A DNA stretch of 64,000 nt, from assembly GCF_024807845.1 (NCBI RefSeq), contig NZ_JANUEQ010000001.1, positions 1,110,900 to 1,174,899 of the forward strand, in the 5' to 3' direction. Positions 51,688 to 60,346 of the stretch are shown here, one piece after another (positions within the stretch are counted from its first letter, which is position 1; each line of letters opens with the position of its first letter). Origin of the DNA: Klebsiella sp. BIGb0407 (GTDB lineage Bacteria > Pseudomonadota > Gammaproteobacteria > Enterobacterales > Enterobacteriaceae). The notes beneath the pieces were generated by a model, which made no database searches, was not told where the DNA came from, and saw only the letters and a list, made by a program, of their open reading frames with translations. A program made the position numbers and the translations under genes.

Positions 51688-52527
51688 TTATGGCTGAGAT
51701 GTTGGTATTGTTGTCGATAATAGATGTGAGGGAACATGCCGAGGTTTGGCCTCAGCCATGTACTCGTCATTAGTTCTGACAGTCACACCGTCTCGCATAT
51801 CCTGTGTATAACGCGCCGCCAAATAGACGTAACGGAAACTATGTAAAGTGCCATCATCGTTGCGGTGAGGGGCGTAGTCTCCTTTCAGGCTGTTAATAAA
51901 CGCCTCAGTGATGACACCGTGTTCATCAAAGATTTGAACTTCCTGAGCCACCGCATTATTAATATTGGTGCCAGCATTGCCGTTGTCGTCGTTAGACTCA
52001 ACATCAGCTTGCTGCCCAACAACAGGCGTGTCACTGACAACGGGCAGGCTAGTATTCTGACCAGCGGATTCGTCTGCGGGTTGGTTAGTGGATGCGTCAA
52101 TAGGTGCCTGCATTTCGGATTTGCCATTCTCCTTTTTCTCCTCGGTTTTGGGTGTGACTTTCTCGCGGGTTTTCATCGCAAGAAACTCCTCTACAGAAGT
52201 AGCAGTATAAATATTACTCGTACCTTTGCGCTGTTCGATGGTCAGTAATCCCAAACGTTCGAGTCGGGCAGTACGCCGTGTCACCGTTTTCACATCACAG
52301 TCAAAGCGATCTGAAATCGTTTGTCGGGTTTGGTAGCACTTCATTTTTTGGTAACGAAACGTGAAGAAGAAGCCCCACCAGGCCAAATCATCACCATCGA
52401 TCTTCTCAACCGTCCCAGCAGGAGTACGCACATTTTTACCCAGCATCCCAAGGATCTCATTTGGGATCATGGCAAATTTTCCGCTTACCTCGGATTCGTT
52501 GTTATTTTTTTCTGTCTCGTTGCCCAT
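51688..52527 (-). CDS. winged-helix DNA-binding protein, replication/plasmid-like
   Basis: 279 residues from the ATG at 52527, which has GGAG upstream. Residues about 15-115 contain FAMIPNEILGMLG, WWGFFFTFRYQKMKCYQTRQ and an HTH (ISDRFDCDVKTVTRRTARL, then ERLGLLTIEQRKG), as in DnaD/phage O-like replication and conjugative-element proteins. The middle is a long low-complexity linker rich in E, K, N, Q and T; the C-terminus resumes ordered sequence (FRYVYLAARYTQDMRDGV). Overlaps the upstream RHH gene by 26 bases. Exact role unknown. Confidence 0.65.
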   Translation of the reverse strand: MGNETEKNNNESEVSGKFAMIPNEILGMLGKNVRTPAGTVEKIDGDDLAWWGFFFTFRYQKMKCYQTRQTISDRFDCDVKTVTRRTARLERLGLLTIEQRKGTSNIYTATSVEEFLAMKTREKVTPKTEEKKENGKSEMQAPIDASTNQPADESAGQNTSLPVVSDTPVVGQQADVESNDDNGNAGTNINNAVAQEVQIFDEHGVITEAFINSLKGDYAPHRNDDGTLHSFRYVYLAARYTQDMRDGVTVRTNDEYMAEAKPRHVPSHLLSTTIPTSQP

Positions 52528-52681
52528 CGTATTCTCCTTCAATGGAATTCTTCATGTTTATTTGGATGCGTTCTGCCTCTGCATCCACGATTTTATTGAT
52601 AAATGTTGCAATAGGTGTTCCGGTACGGCGGCACTCTTGCATAAGTGCGTCCATTGTTGAGTTGCTAAACGTCAGTTTCAT
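52502..52681 (-). CDS. small ribbon-helix-helix-type protein A
   Basis: 59 residues (MKLTFSNSTMDALMQECRRT at the N-terminus, ATFINKIVDAEAERIQ following), with AGGAGG 6 bases before the ATG at 52681. The short strand followed by two helices and RTGTPIATFINKIV fits MetJ/Arc-type DNA-binding dimers. Probably an autoregulator or partition-type protein of the operon. Its stop lies inside the next gene. Confidence 0.65.
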   Translation of the reverse strand: MKLTFSNSTMDALMQECRRTGTPIATFINKIVDAEAERIQINMKNSIEGEYDGQRDRKK

Positions 52682-52754
52682 GACGTTCCTCCTGTTCGTC
52701 GGATATAGAAAATCAATTCTGCTATAAGAATTGGTAGTCTTGTGACTGTCATTC

Positions 52755-52919
52755 TTATGTTGTGTTCCCTGTTGAGGCTGTCGGTTCCTCGTCCCGTTCT
52801 TGCAGAATTTTTGCCGTGTTTCTACACATGGTTACGATCATACTCGCTAATGGAATTCCACGTTTTCTGGCTTTTTCTTGAAGCGCTAAGTGCATCGGCT
52901 CGTCCAAATTAATTTTCAT
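52755..52919 (-). CDS. small ribbon-helix-helix-type protein B
   Basis: 54 residues (MKINLDEPMHLALQEKARKR, then GIPLASMIVTMCRN), with AAGGAG 7 bases before the ATG at 52919. It resembles protein A in layout (strand, helix, RKRGIPLASMI versus RRTGTPIATFI), so the two are probably diverged duplicates. 73 bases separate the two genes. Confidence 0.65.
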   Translation of the reverse strand: MKINLDEPMHLALQEKARKRGIPLASMIVTMCRNTAKILQERDEEPTASTGNTT

Positions 52920-52942
52920 TGCTCATCTCCTTTATAGACAGG

Positions 52943-52980
52943 CAAAAAAATTCGCCAGCGATCGCAAAAAGCGAACTGGC
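52943..52980 (-). terminator. intrinsic terminator after the 152-residue gene
   Basis: On the minus strand GCCAGTTCGC, five T, GCGATCGCTGGC, then GAATTTTTTT: a GC-rich stem with a T-run. It separates the gene at 53000-53458 from the downstream RHH genes. Confidence 0.75.
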
Positions 52981-52999
52981 TTAAGGTATGAGTAATTAA

Positions 53000-53458
53000 T
53001 TAAAGGCTGTTGTTCGGTGTGATAACTGCCGAGAAGTTACCCGCGACGTTATAACCGTGTTGTTCCAGGTTCTCTACACCGTGGGTGGCAACCAAAAACA
53101 TGATCACCTGCTCGGGCGTTACATCTAGATTGAATCTCTCACGGTACAGACTGCGGTATGCCTGCAACACTGGGTTCAGAATCTCGATCAGGGATTGACC
53201 ATTAGCAAACTGTCGGGATAGGGGGTTGAGGATCATCTTGACCGTGCTGGCACTTTTCGCCTTCTTCTTTTCCCGTTTCAGGATATGAAGTGCAACGGCA
53301 AGTTGCGGGTATTTAGCATGAGCTACATCTGCGCCACCATTACGGGAGATGAAACTCCATAACGCTGCTTTGGTGTACATTTCGTACATGATGGAGTCAG
53401 CAATCTGTTCGCCAGTCATAGTGGAAGGGGTAACACGTTGGGATGTAGATTTGTTCAT
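53000..53458 (-). CDS. hypothetical protein of island operon
   Basis: 152 residues with GGAGGAACCCA before the ATG. No family recognised. Sequence is soluble and probably all-helical (GEQIADSIMYEMYTKAALWS, LAVALHILKREKKKAKSAST, PEQVIMFLVATHGVENLEQH). First gene in the leftward series; nucleic-acid-associated function is possible from its neighbours only. Confidence 0.6.
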   Translation of the reverse strand: MNKSTSQRVTPSTMTGEQIADSIMYEMYTKAALWSFISRNGGADVAHAKYPQLAVALHILKREKKKAKSASTVKMILNPLSRQFANGQSLIEILNPVLQAYRSLYRERFNLDVTPEQVIMFLVATHGVENLEQHGYNVAGNFSAVITPNNSL

Positions 53459-54615
53459 TGGGTTCCTCCGTTGGATTGATATTATCGGAGGGTCATTTTG
53501 TACCCATTTGGTCAGGAGCCATCACAGGGCTGCGATGAAACCTTAATTTGTTAAGAACAACGTTATCAGTGATCATTGTAAATAGCAAGCACTTATTTTT
53601 TAAATAAAAAATTTCGCTATACTAATATCACACATAAATACCTTCAACGTCAATTGTTTTTAAGTGGCGCTAAACGAGCCATATCGCTCTCTGCTGCGTC
53701 CTTCCCATACCCACTATCATCTCTATTACCAGAGGTGTTACAGTGCTTCTTAGGTCGCTCTCGTTAAAGATTTTCGGGATGTGTGACATGATTTTCAGGG
53801 GGCTTATCTGCCTCCACCCCACCTCGTCGGCGCAACTCGACTCTCGCCTATTGCTCGTGACAGGTTTCCAAAATTACTACCGCGCCGTTGGCTTGCTTCC
53901 CAAAAAAGTTAAAGACTCCCCCAAGAGATTCATCATTCTATGATGGAGCGATTGGTTAGGGAGTGTTGCCTAGTGGCTGGCTTGTCCAGACAGTAGGCTT
54001 ACACACTGGTGTTGGGTGCTTTAGCGGAGCGTTATACAAATCAACAAAACAACAAAAAGAAGAACCTAACACCCTAAAAGATTTTTTCTTTAGTCCTTTG
54101 CCTCTCTTCTTTTAAGGTCTATTAAAGAACGTGATGTAGTTGTAGGTTTATTATAGTTCTATTTTAGGGACACCATGCTGCCCCACCACTAGGGGCACAA
54201 TAGTATCTCACCCCCAAGGACATAATTGTGTCCCACCCAACCTAAGACACTATGCTGTCCCCACTGCAACAGTGATGAAATCTGACAAAGACAACCCCAC
54301 TTGCTGGTTATAACAGGTATAGGATGCCATCGGTTGGCTGCCCTCTCTCCGTCACCGTTACCATAACTCGTTAGTCAGCCAGTAAACCCAAAAATAAATC
54401 AGCTTAAATCCTCTTCAATTGCTCGAAAATTGCCTGTTATTCACCGCGTTAATGTTGATTTCCGTACGGACTATCATATAAATTCTGTGCACTAGATGAG
54501 CGATGGATATGCCGAAAATCCAAGAAATACAAGGTGTTGACAAATCTATCGAGTGGTATCAAGTGATGAGTTGTTAGACAGGGTGACATCCCCCCGCTCT
54601 CAGTTGATGTAAATT
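53459..54615. other. long non-coding segment with repeat array
   Basis: 1157 bases without a convincing gene. It holds the promoter of the leftward operon, a GC-richer stretch at 53680-54000, a possible long-range stem (GGTGTTGGGT at 54008-54017 with ACCTAACACC at 54064-54073) and the 21-bp repeat array at 54167-54264. The layout resembles a replication origin or control region. Confidence 0.5.
54167..54264. repeat. four-copy array of 21-bp imperfect palindromes (iteron/operator-like)
   Basis: Units begin at 54167, 54192, 54217 and 54244, spaced 25, 25 and 27 bases. Each follows RRGRCAynATnnTrTCyCacc, for example AGGACATAATTGTGTCCCAC (unit 3). The unit itself is a near-palindrome (GGGACA...TGTCCC). 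The regular spacing points to cooperative binding of a dimeric protein, as in plasmid iterons or multi-site operators. Confidence 0.75.
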
Positions 54616-55059
54616 TTGCGACGGAAAAAATTACGTGAGCGCCTCAAGTCCAAAAATAAAAGGCCGCCGAATGTCACCACTCCAATTAACAACTTTGCTT
54701 TTGGCTGGGTACGGGAAAAAGAAACAGCTAAGCAGGTTCACTACCATTGTTGGATTGCTCTTCCCCATCGACAGATACAACGATTGGGTGGTCGAACATA
54801 TGGCATCGGCAACGCGATTATGGAAATTTGGTGCCAACTGACAGGTGGTGAAGATACGCTGGTCGAACTCTTAGGCAAGGATGAACGGTTCCCGACCCAC
54901 TATGTTATTGAACGAGATAAACCGGAAAGTCTGGAAGGTGTTTATTACTGGGTATCCTATCTGGCAAAGGTGCGGGGTAAATACTAAACAGGAAAAGGAG
55001 ATCTCGTTCATTCAACTTCACAATTAGGCAACAAAAAAGTCAGCGATCAGAATCCTTAG
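54616..55059 (+). pseudogene. broken YagK/YfjJ - inovirus Gp2 family gene
   Basis: The frame from 54616 encodes the conserved core of the YagK_YfjJ_C/Gp2 family: FAFGWVREKETAKQVHYHCW (with the HYH motif), GNAIMEIWCQLTGGEDTLVE and ESLEGVYYWVSYLAKVRGKY. A TAA at 54985 interrupts it, yet the same frame continues with TGKGDLVHSTSQLGNKK to a TAG at 55057, the tail expected for the family. The N-terminus is missing, with in-frame stops and no good start. Most likely a dead replication-type gene of a prophage or satellite. Confidence 0.75.
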
Positions 55060-55281
55060 CCAGACACATCATAAGCAATACAGATGGTTAGATAGTGACT
55101 ATTATTGCAATTAGCTATTCAGTACTTGCTCTGACCCAGAGCTTAATGGTCGGTTTTATCATTGTTTGAAAATCAAGCTAAAACAAATTCATGCCATACG
55201 CTGAATTAATAAATTATGATATGTTATCAATCAAGAATGAAAAAATGTGAAAAATCAGCAAAAATAATGACATACTTAATT

Positions 55282-55314
55282 AATAAAAAGTTGGGTGTTA
55301 CTCCCCCCAACTTT
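55282..55314 (-). terminator. intrinsic terminator after the 270-residue gene
   Basis: AAAGTTGGG (55287-55295) and CCCAACTTT (55306-55314) pair; on the minus strand the stem is followed by a T-rich tail. It lies 31 bases past the stop at 55345. Confidence 0.8.
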
Positions 55315-55344
55315 ATTATTAATAACACAAATTGTTAGTGAACT

Positions 55345-56157
55345 TTAACGATAAGGCTGCAATTTTTTTCCATGCAATGATTCTTCAGTAAAATAAATCT
55401 CAGGAACCAAAATACCCTCTGCATAAAGTGAGAATGGCATGAATGTTTTTCCATAATCACCAAATAAATTCGCCTGATAAACCAGCCCCATATTTTTGAA
55501 ATTAACTTCAATTTTTTTATCTACTAAATTACGGATTATTTCATCTTGATCTTTTGTATAATGACGATGAATCCATCCTCTTAATTTTATTCTTGTATCA
55601 AGATCTAACTCTACCATTACACTATTTAAATGCTCTAGCTTTATAATATTAGTGAAATCTACATCATAACCAGCGAGCATTAAAAAATGATAAAGCCGGA
55701 AAGACGATTCATAAAATTGCCGAGAGCTCATATTCCCAGAAAAAATTCCCGCAAACTGACTATGTAAACCACTTTCACTAAGTCTGTACTCGAGGTTGTA
55801 ATGCCCAGATGGATGACGATGTACTTTAAGACTAATCTTGCTAGCTAAAAATATATTTGTATTAGGGATTTCTTTTCCAAATCGAGATGCAAAGTTCGCA
55901 TTTAAATTTTCTAAATTTTTTTTAATTACCGACTTGAAATATTCAGGGTATTCCTTGTGTTCTGAAAATTTCAGATCATAACAAAGCGCTGATCCACTTT
56001 TATGTCCAAAGGAATAGCTTACTGTATTTTTAACGGCACGCATTCGAGAGTTAGAGTTTAGGTTAACGTCATTTTTATAGTCAAACAAAGGATAGGCTAT
56101 ATCATTAATGACTGCGGATAACATAGTGATATGATCAGGTGATAAGATAGGTTTCAT
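55345..56157 (-). CDS. hypothetical protein
   Basis: 270 residues from the ATG at 56157 (GGAG 7 bases upstream; the frame continues back to 56193). No family recognised. No membrane segments; N-terminus MKPILSPDHITMLSAVINDI, mid-protein IPNTNIFLASKISLKVHRHP, C-terminus ending GILVPEIYFTEESLHGKK. AT-rich codons like other island genes. It stands alone between a dead Gp2-like gene and a resolvase; a defence or phage accessory role is possible but unsupported. Confidence 0.6.
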   Translation of the reverse strand: MKPILSPDHITMLSAVINDIAYPLFDYKNDVNLNSNSRMRAVKNTVSYSFGHKSGSALCYDLKFSEHKEYPEYFKSVIKKNLENLNANFASRFGKEIPNTNIFLASKISLKVHRHPSGHYNLEYRLSESGLHSQFAGIFSGNMSSRQFYESSFRLYHFLMLAGYDVDFTNIIKLEHLNSVMVELDLDTRIKLRGWIHRHYTKDQDEIIRNLVDKKIEVNFKNMGLVYQANLFGDYGKTFMPFSLYAEGILVPEIYFTEESLHGKKLQPYR

Positions 56158-56655
56158 TATATAGCTCCATAACATTATACAATACGCATACATACAGCTC
56201 TTGCTGTGACTATGTCTATCTCACGTCTGTATGCACAAAATATGGGCTACAGTATTGAAACGGGGGCACGATAGAGCTCATCCGTGGCTCCATCATATGG
56301 CTGCTCATCCAGAAAAACAAGTTTTTTATTTATGTTGTTATTAGAAATCTACGAAGTAAATTTTCACTTTCTATTTATTTTGGTCGAATAGAAATGGTAT
56401 GTTTTTTGCTTACTCTAAGTTGGAATTTTTAAAATGGGTACTATGATTCACTTACCTCATTGGCATGCCAGTTACGTTTAATTGTCCGTAAACTCAAACA
56501 TAATTCAAGCGCTGCTTTGGACTGACTCAGCTATTTTGCTTTGGCCTCCTGCACTCGCTTAAGTTTTTCCTTTGCTACCGGATGACCTAACTTCTTATCC
56601 TCCGCTTTAGCCAGAAATAAACATCAGTGGCTAAAAACTGATATCGGAAGAACAG
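56158..56655. other. gap between hypothetical gene and resolvase
   Basis: 498 bases. The left half (56158-56460) is the AT-rich promoter side of the preceding gene with nothing recognisable. The right half holds the relic resolvase tail listed separately. Confidence 0.5.
56461..56614 (-). pseudogene. relic of a serine-resolvase C-terminus
   Basis: The minus strand reads KAEDKKLGHPVAKEKLKRVQ EAKAK, a TAG stop (56533-56531), then LSQSKAALELCLSLRTIKRN W in the same frame. This is the typical tail of Tn3/DNA-invertase-type resolvases: a GRP-like linker followed by the recombination-site-binding HTH. No catalytic domain precedes it; the intact resolvase gene just upstream has its own, different tail. 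It is probably what remains of an older recombinase. Confidence 0.5.
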
Positions 56656-57234
56656 TCAAACTTCATTCTTGATATTCATAACAGTTCTTGTACTAATTTT
56701 ATACAGCTCAGCTACAGCACGAATAGTTAGCCCATCGTTGAGAGACTTTCTAACAGCTTGGCGGTCAATCGATTTACCCTTACCCCGTCCAGTAATGCGC
56801 CCCGCTGCCTTGGCAGCCTGATACCCTTCTGCCTGGCGTTCTAGCATCGTCTCTCTTTCCATCTGAGACACAGCCCCAATGATACTGAGCATAAGGTTGC
56901 CAAATTTATTCTTAACAAACTCCCGCTTGCCATCCTTCTCTACTACTTCACCAGTGATAAATCCTTCTTTATGGAATTTTACAGCAACCAATTTATTGCT
57001 GAGTTCATTAACTGTGTTTAATAGGTCAGCAGTATTTCGGCACAATCGGTCGATAGAATGAATATGGAGTACATCACCATCCCGAACATAGCTCATCATG
57101 TCTTTGAATGCTGGGCGGTCAGTATTTTTCCCACTTGCCTGGTCTTCAAAAATCTTATTAAGAGTTACCTCAGCTAACTGACGATCTGAATTTTGTTGTG
57201 TTGTACTTACTCGAATGTAGCCAATGTTTTCCAT
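56656..57234 (-). CDS. serine recombinase (resolvase/invertase)
   Basis: 192 residues, full length for small serine recombinases. Catalytic S10 in GYIRVSTTQQN, arginines R8 and R63/R66 (IDRLCRN), the long E helix (IGAVSQMERETMLERQAEGY) and a C-terminal HTH (GLTIRAVAELYKISTRTVMN). It carries out site-specific resolution or inversion by a 5'-phosphoserine intermediate. No transposase is next to it; candidate binding sites lie just upstream. Confidence 0.92.
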   Translation of the reverse strand: MENIGYIRVSTTQQNSDRQLAEVTLNKIFEDQASGKNTDRPAFKDMMSYVRDGDVLHIHSIDRLCRNTADLLNTVNELSNKLVAVKFHKEGFITGEVVEKDGKREFVKNKFGNLMLSIIGAVSQMERETMLERQAEGYQAAKAAGRITGRGKGKSIDRQAVRKSLNDGLTIRAVAELYKISTRTVMNIKNEV

Positions 57235-57242
57235 GTTTCAGC

Positions 57243-57349
57243 CTGTTGTAGTTTGAGCGGCTAAAACAAATTACAACAGCGTATTACTTTAATCAATGCA
57301 AATTACAACAAAAAATGGCTGTTTTGGTGCATTTTCCTTGTTGTAAAAT
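57243..57349. promoter_or_regulatory. candidate res/operator sites of the resolvase
   Basis: The element AAATTACAACA occurs at 57268-57278 and 57300-57310, and inverted as CTGTTGTAGTTT (57244-57255) and TTGTTGTAAAAT (57339-57350). This gives two inverted pairs, centred near 57260 and 57325, directly upstream of the resolvase start at 57234, the usual position for res subsites that also repress the gene. Confidence 0.6.
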
Positions 57350-58087
57350 AGCAAGGCTTATTGCAACGGCAGGTCGTTAGCAATGTTGGGGATTTTCAAA
57401 AAATATGCTCTCCTATCGATGCTCTGTATAAGTTCATATGAGGAGAAATAAAAAGTTGCTGCGCTATAACTCACTTGTACTCTCTCCGCCGGAGGCCATA
57501 CAGAACGCCCAGAGTGACTTTCTTTGTAGCATCGCACCTATGTTTGGTGGCATGTTCAGGGCTGTGAAAAGAGCGATGGAAGTGTTGATGTAATCTATTA
57601 AGATATTTGAAAATAATAAGTGATTTTTTTCAATCGGCGGGATTGTCCGCCAAGCAATTCTGAGAGTTTTACTGCAGATATTTTTTCGGCGGGACATATA
57701 AACAGGGGGGTATTACACAATTCCCTCGGGCAGAGGTCAGGGCTAGGGAAAGCTACCCCTAAGAAGTCTTACTTGAATATGGGGTACGTAAATTTTAGTG
57801 AGGCCAGCACAACAGTAAAAAATTACATCACGGATGTATTACAACCAACTTAGACCCCACCAATTTAATGGTAATTTGATGCCGAATGAATCAGAACTAT
57901 TATGCTATAAAAACTCTAAGGTCGTTGCCAGTACTGCTTACCGCTATATTCACAACACCTAATTATATGTAACGGTTAACGGAAAGTCGGCTATAAATTT
58001 TTAGCCGACTTTGTTAATGATTGATTTCATATAAACTGGTAGATAGGAAAAAGTCATCCAACATAGCACTATTTTACACTCAAGAGT
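57350..58087. other. gap without recognisable gene
   Basis: About 740 bases. Short overlapping frames on both strands (57464-57697, 57620-57853) have neither ribosome binding sites nor family features. The only feature I see is the terminator hairpin at 57983-58012. Confidence 0.5.
57983..58012 (-). terminator. bidirectional terminator after the HEPN-like gene
   Basis: AAAGTCGGCTA (57983-57993) pairs with TAGCCGACTTT (58002-58012) around an 8-base AT loop. It lies 75 bases past the stop at 58088. Confidence 0.85.
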
Positions 58088-59854
58088 CTATGTTTTACTG
58101 GGTTCAGTCTTTTCAAACAATAATTTCCCAATCCACCAAATTGATTGACCAAAATTGGATATTAGCTGTTCACCTTGCCTCAGGAATGAATTACTGGAGT
58201 CAATACCCGCAAGCTCCAAGGCTTCCCCTATTTTCGAGCTAGTAGGATGAGCATCTCCTACTCGCATATCGTACGCCCCTGCTATGGGAGCAAATACTTT
58301 TCGAGCTTTCTCGTGTCCAACTTTTTGAGCCAATACGTCTTCAAGAAGTTTATTTGACCCCAGTTTATCCTTATTGGCGTGTGTCGAAAGTTTGCGAAGC
58401 TCGCGAACATCTAACCGATCAGAAAAAATACGTACGAGTTCTTTTGCTAACCTTAAAAGGGACGCTTGATCTTTGCTTGCGAAGCGGGAAATGTGCCTCA
58501 TAGCCTCATTACAATCGATTTCATGTGTGAAAAGCGGAACGTTGAAAACTTCTCTAAAACCACTTTCAAGCAAATCTATGACTTTGAAAAATAGCACTTC
58601 CACCGCATAGGTAGATGCAGGGTTAGCTTTCATCTGAGCATCCAAAAGCTCGCTTGAAACCTTCCCATCAGGAACAACATTATGAGCTGCCCATATGTGC
58701 TGCTCCCACGCTGGAAGGCGAGCTACATCATAAGCATAGATAGTTATTAAATCGGAAGGATTTATGCCGAAATGAGTTGAATAGCCAGAAGTGGAGACGA
58801 TCCCTCCAGTTGCTGCTGAATACCATTGAAGTGAAAAGCCTCGAAGATTAAGAAGTTCGTTGATTATGCTGGAGCGAAACCACAACCATCTCCCAACATC
58901 TTCATTATTTAGTTCGACTGATGCCAAACGAGTTCCATCTGTTTCAACGATGAAGGCTGGAAGGTTTTTATCAGAATCTCCTCTTACGCGAGTGCTAATC
59001 TCATGATGTTCAATCCACTCATCTCGCCAGAACTCGCCCTCGATTCGAACACCTTTATAACTTCCTTCTCGGCCTTGAGATTTTTCATAATCGGTATTTT
59101 CGTTAGTTTCAGGTCCCATCACGGGTGCATCTTCATCTTCGTCGACATCAGTTCTCCATGCTCGGAACGTAGCCCAGCTACCACCAAACACGTCATTGAT
59201 TTCGTCAATCCGTAACTCATATCTTCCACCATCACGCTGCTCTTGGTGGCTTTCCAAATTTGCATATTGGCTAGTTTTAAGAGAAGCTATATTTTCTACT
59301 CTTTGACGGTAGTAAGAAAGTCGTAACGATAGATTCCTAGCTGCTAAGTAATCGAGCAAAAATTCTCTTTTAATTTCGATTGAATTTTGTTCACCATCTT
59401 TATCGAGAACTTCACGAGCGACAACTACAAAATTTTCTTCCGGTCTGACCCATTGTTCTCCCTCTTTAATGAGGCGGAGTGCTGCAACAAGGTCAGGATT
59501 GAGTATCCACTGCCTTCTTCCAACCACTGGCAGAGGCAGTTCCAAAACTAAGTGAATACCAATCGGATCTTTATCATCATATTGATACTCATCAATCGCA
59601 GAATAAGACCCATCCTCGTATGCGTAAGGAGCTATCGTTGTGCTAATCCCGATTTCCCCCCAGCTTAAGTCTTCGGCTACTTCTCGATTCTCTGGTGGGA
59701 ATGCGACTGAGCCACATCCAAAAAACTCACTGGTGTAGCCGATATCCTTGACATTTCTTTGCTCATTATTTGATGATTGCCGCAAAGGTATCCAAGTTGA
59801 TTTGGAAAACGTACGTCGAGTCTCTTTTTGTTGAAGAATCCAATCTTTATCCAT
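58088..59854 (-). CDS. large hypothetical protein with C-terminal HEPN-like motifs
   Basis: 588 residues, no named family. The N-terminal 300 residues are acidic and beta-rich (GISTTIAPYAYEDGSYSAID; EYELRI-like repeats). The C-terminal 200 residues are helical and contain two RX4H motifs, RKLSTH (487-492) and RVGDAH (531-536), the second in the context AYDMRVGDAHPTSSKIGEAL typical of HEPN-type putative RNases in bacterial defence genes. Single gene with its own terminator, beside a type IV restriction-like gene. A phage-defence role is inferred from motif and neighbours only. Confidence 0.6.
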   Translation of the reverse strand: MDKDWILQQKETRRTFSKSTWIPLRQSSNNEQRNVKDIGYTSEFFGCGSVAFPPENREVAEDLSWGEIGISTTIAPYAYEDGSYSAIDEYQYDDKDPIGIHLVLELPLPVVGRRQWILNPDLVAALRLIKEGEQWVRPEENFVVVAREVLDKDGEQNSIEIKREFLLDYLAARNLSLRLSYYRQRVENIASLKTSQYANLESHQEQRDGGRYELRIDEINDVFGGSWATFRAWRTDVDEDEDAPVMGPETNENTDYEKSQGREGSYKGVRIEGEFWRDEWIEHHEISTRVRGDSDKNLPAFIVETDGTRLASVELNNEDVGRWLWFRSSIINELLNLRGFSLQWYSAATGGIVSTSGYSTHFGINPSDLITIYAYDVARLPAWEQHIWAAHNVVPDGKVSSELLDAQMKANPASTYAVEVLFFKVIDLLESGFREVFNVPLFTHEIDCNEAMRHISRFASKDQASLLRLAKELVRIFSDRLDVRELRKLSTHANKDKLGSNKLLEDVLAQKVGHEKARKVFAPIAGAYDMRVGDAHPTSSKIGEALELAGIDSSNSFLRQGEQLISNFGQSIWWIGKLLFEKTEPSKT

Positions 59855-60346
59855 CTGTCGTTAATCCCTCATGAACATAACTGAATAATCAAACGTTCCG
59901 CATTCGATATGAGTAGCAAGTTATCCCTAGCTTCCAAATATCGTTGAGTACTGCTTTTTACTAACCAATTGTATCAATTCGGACGCATATAGAAACATAA
60001 CGCAATAAAAAATCACATGTGCGATTTTTCTTAAGAGCGAGCCTTTGGACGTAAAGTGATTAAACTCTAAAATCTCGATGGCAGTCCTAACATTACGCTA
60101 GTGTTTTCTTTTTGCCGAGTGTGATTTTTGAGGGGGATTGCTTGATAGTAGTACCCATGAATTATAATACCGTGCTGGTGGTATGCGGGGATATTTCTAT
60201 GCTAGCTATGACTAAGATAAGGGGACTGATATCTTTGTTACTGGAGAGGGGACATCCGGTGAACATCATAGAGAATTATTACCAGCATATTGTTTAGTCT
60301 TATAATAATATTATGTGAATACACCATATTATTATAAGGCAGCAAC
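59855..60346. other. divergent promoter region between HEPN-like and EVE-HNH genes
   Basis: 492 AT-rich bases between divergently transcribed genes. A 46-codon frame from the ATG at 60160 (MNYNTVLVVCGDISMLAMTK) has no ribosome binding site; I do not call it. A perfect inverted repeat ends this region (listed separately). Confidence 0.5.
60299..60338 (+). promoter_or_regulatory. perfect 13-bp inverted repeat at the EVE-HNH start
   Basis: CTTATAATAATAT (60299-60311) and ATATTATTATAAG (60326-60338) are perfect complements with a 14-base spacer. The right arm runs into the AAGG ribosome binding site, 8 bases before the ATG at 60347. It could be a dimeric repressor site (the arms also contain TATAAT) or an RNA hairpin that hides the RBS. 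Confidence 0.7.

Noticed and set aside
53743-53943. 66-codon frame on the plus strand in the island control region
   Set aside because: Odd composition and no ribosome binding site; no family features.
54167-54264. CRISPR-like array
   Set aside because: Repeats are only 21 bp, imperfect palindromes with 4-6 base gaps, too short for spacers; no cas genes nearby.
57464-57853. Overlapping frames on both strands in the gap after the resolvase
   Set aside because: They lie antisense to each other, neither has an initiation signal, and neither resembles a known protein.
60112-60297. Small frame with a hydrophobic stretch, possible toxin
   Set aside because: No ribosome binding site at either possible start and no antisense or antitoxin partner visible.
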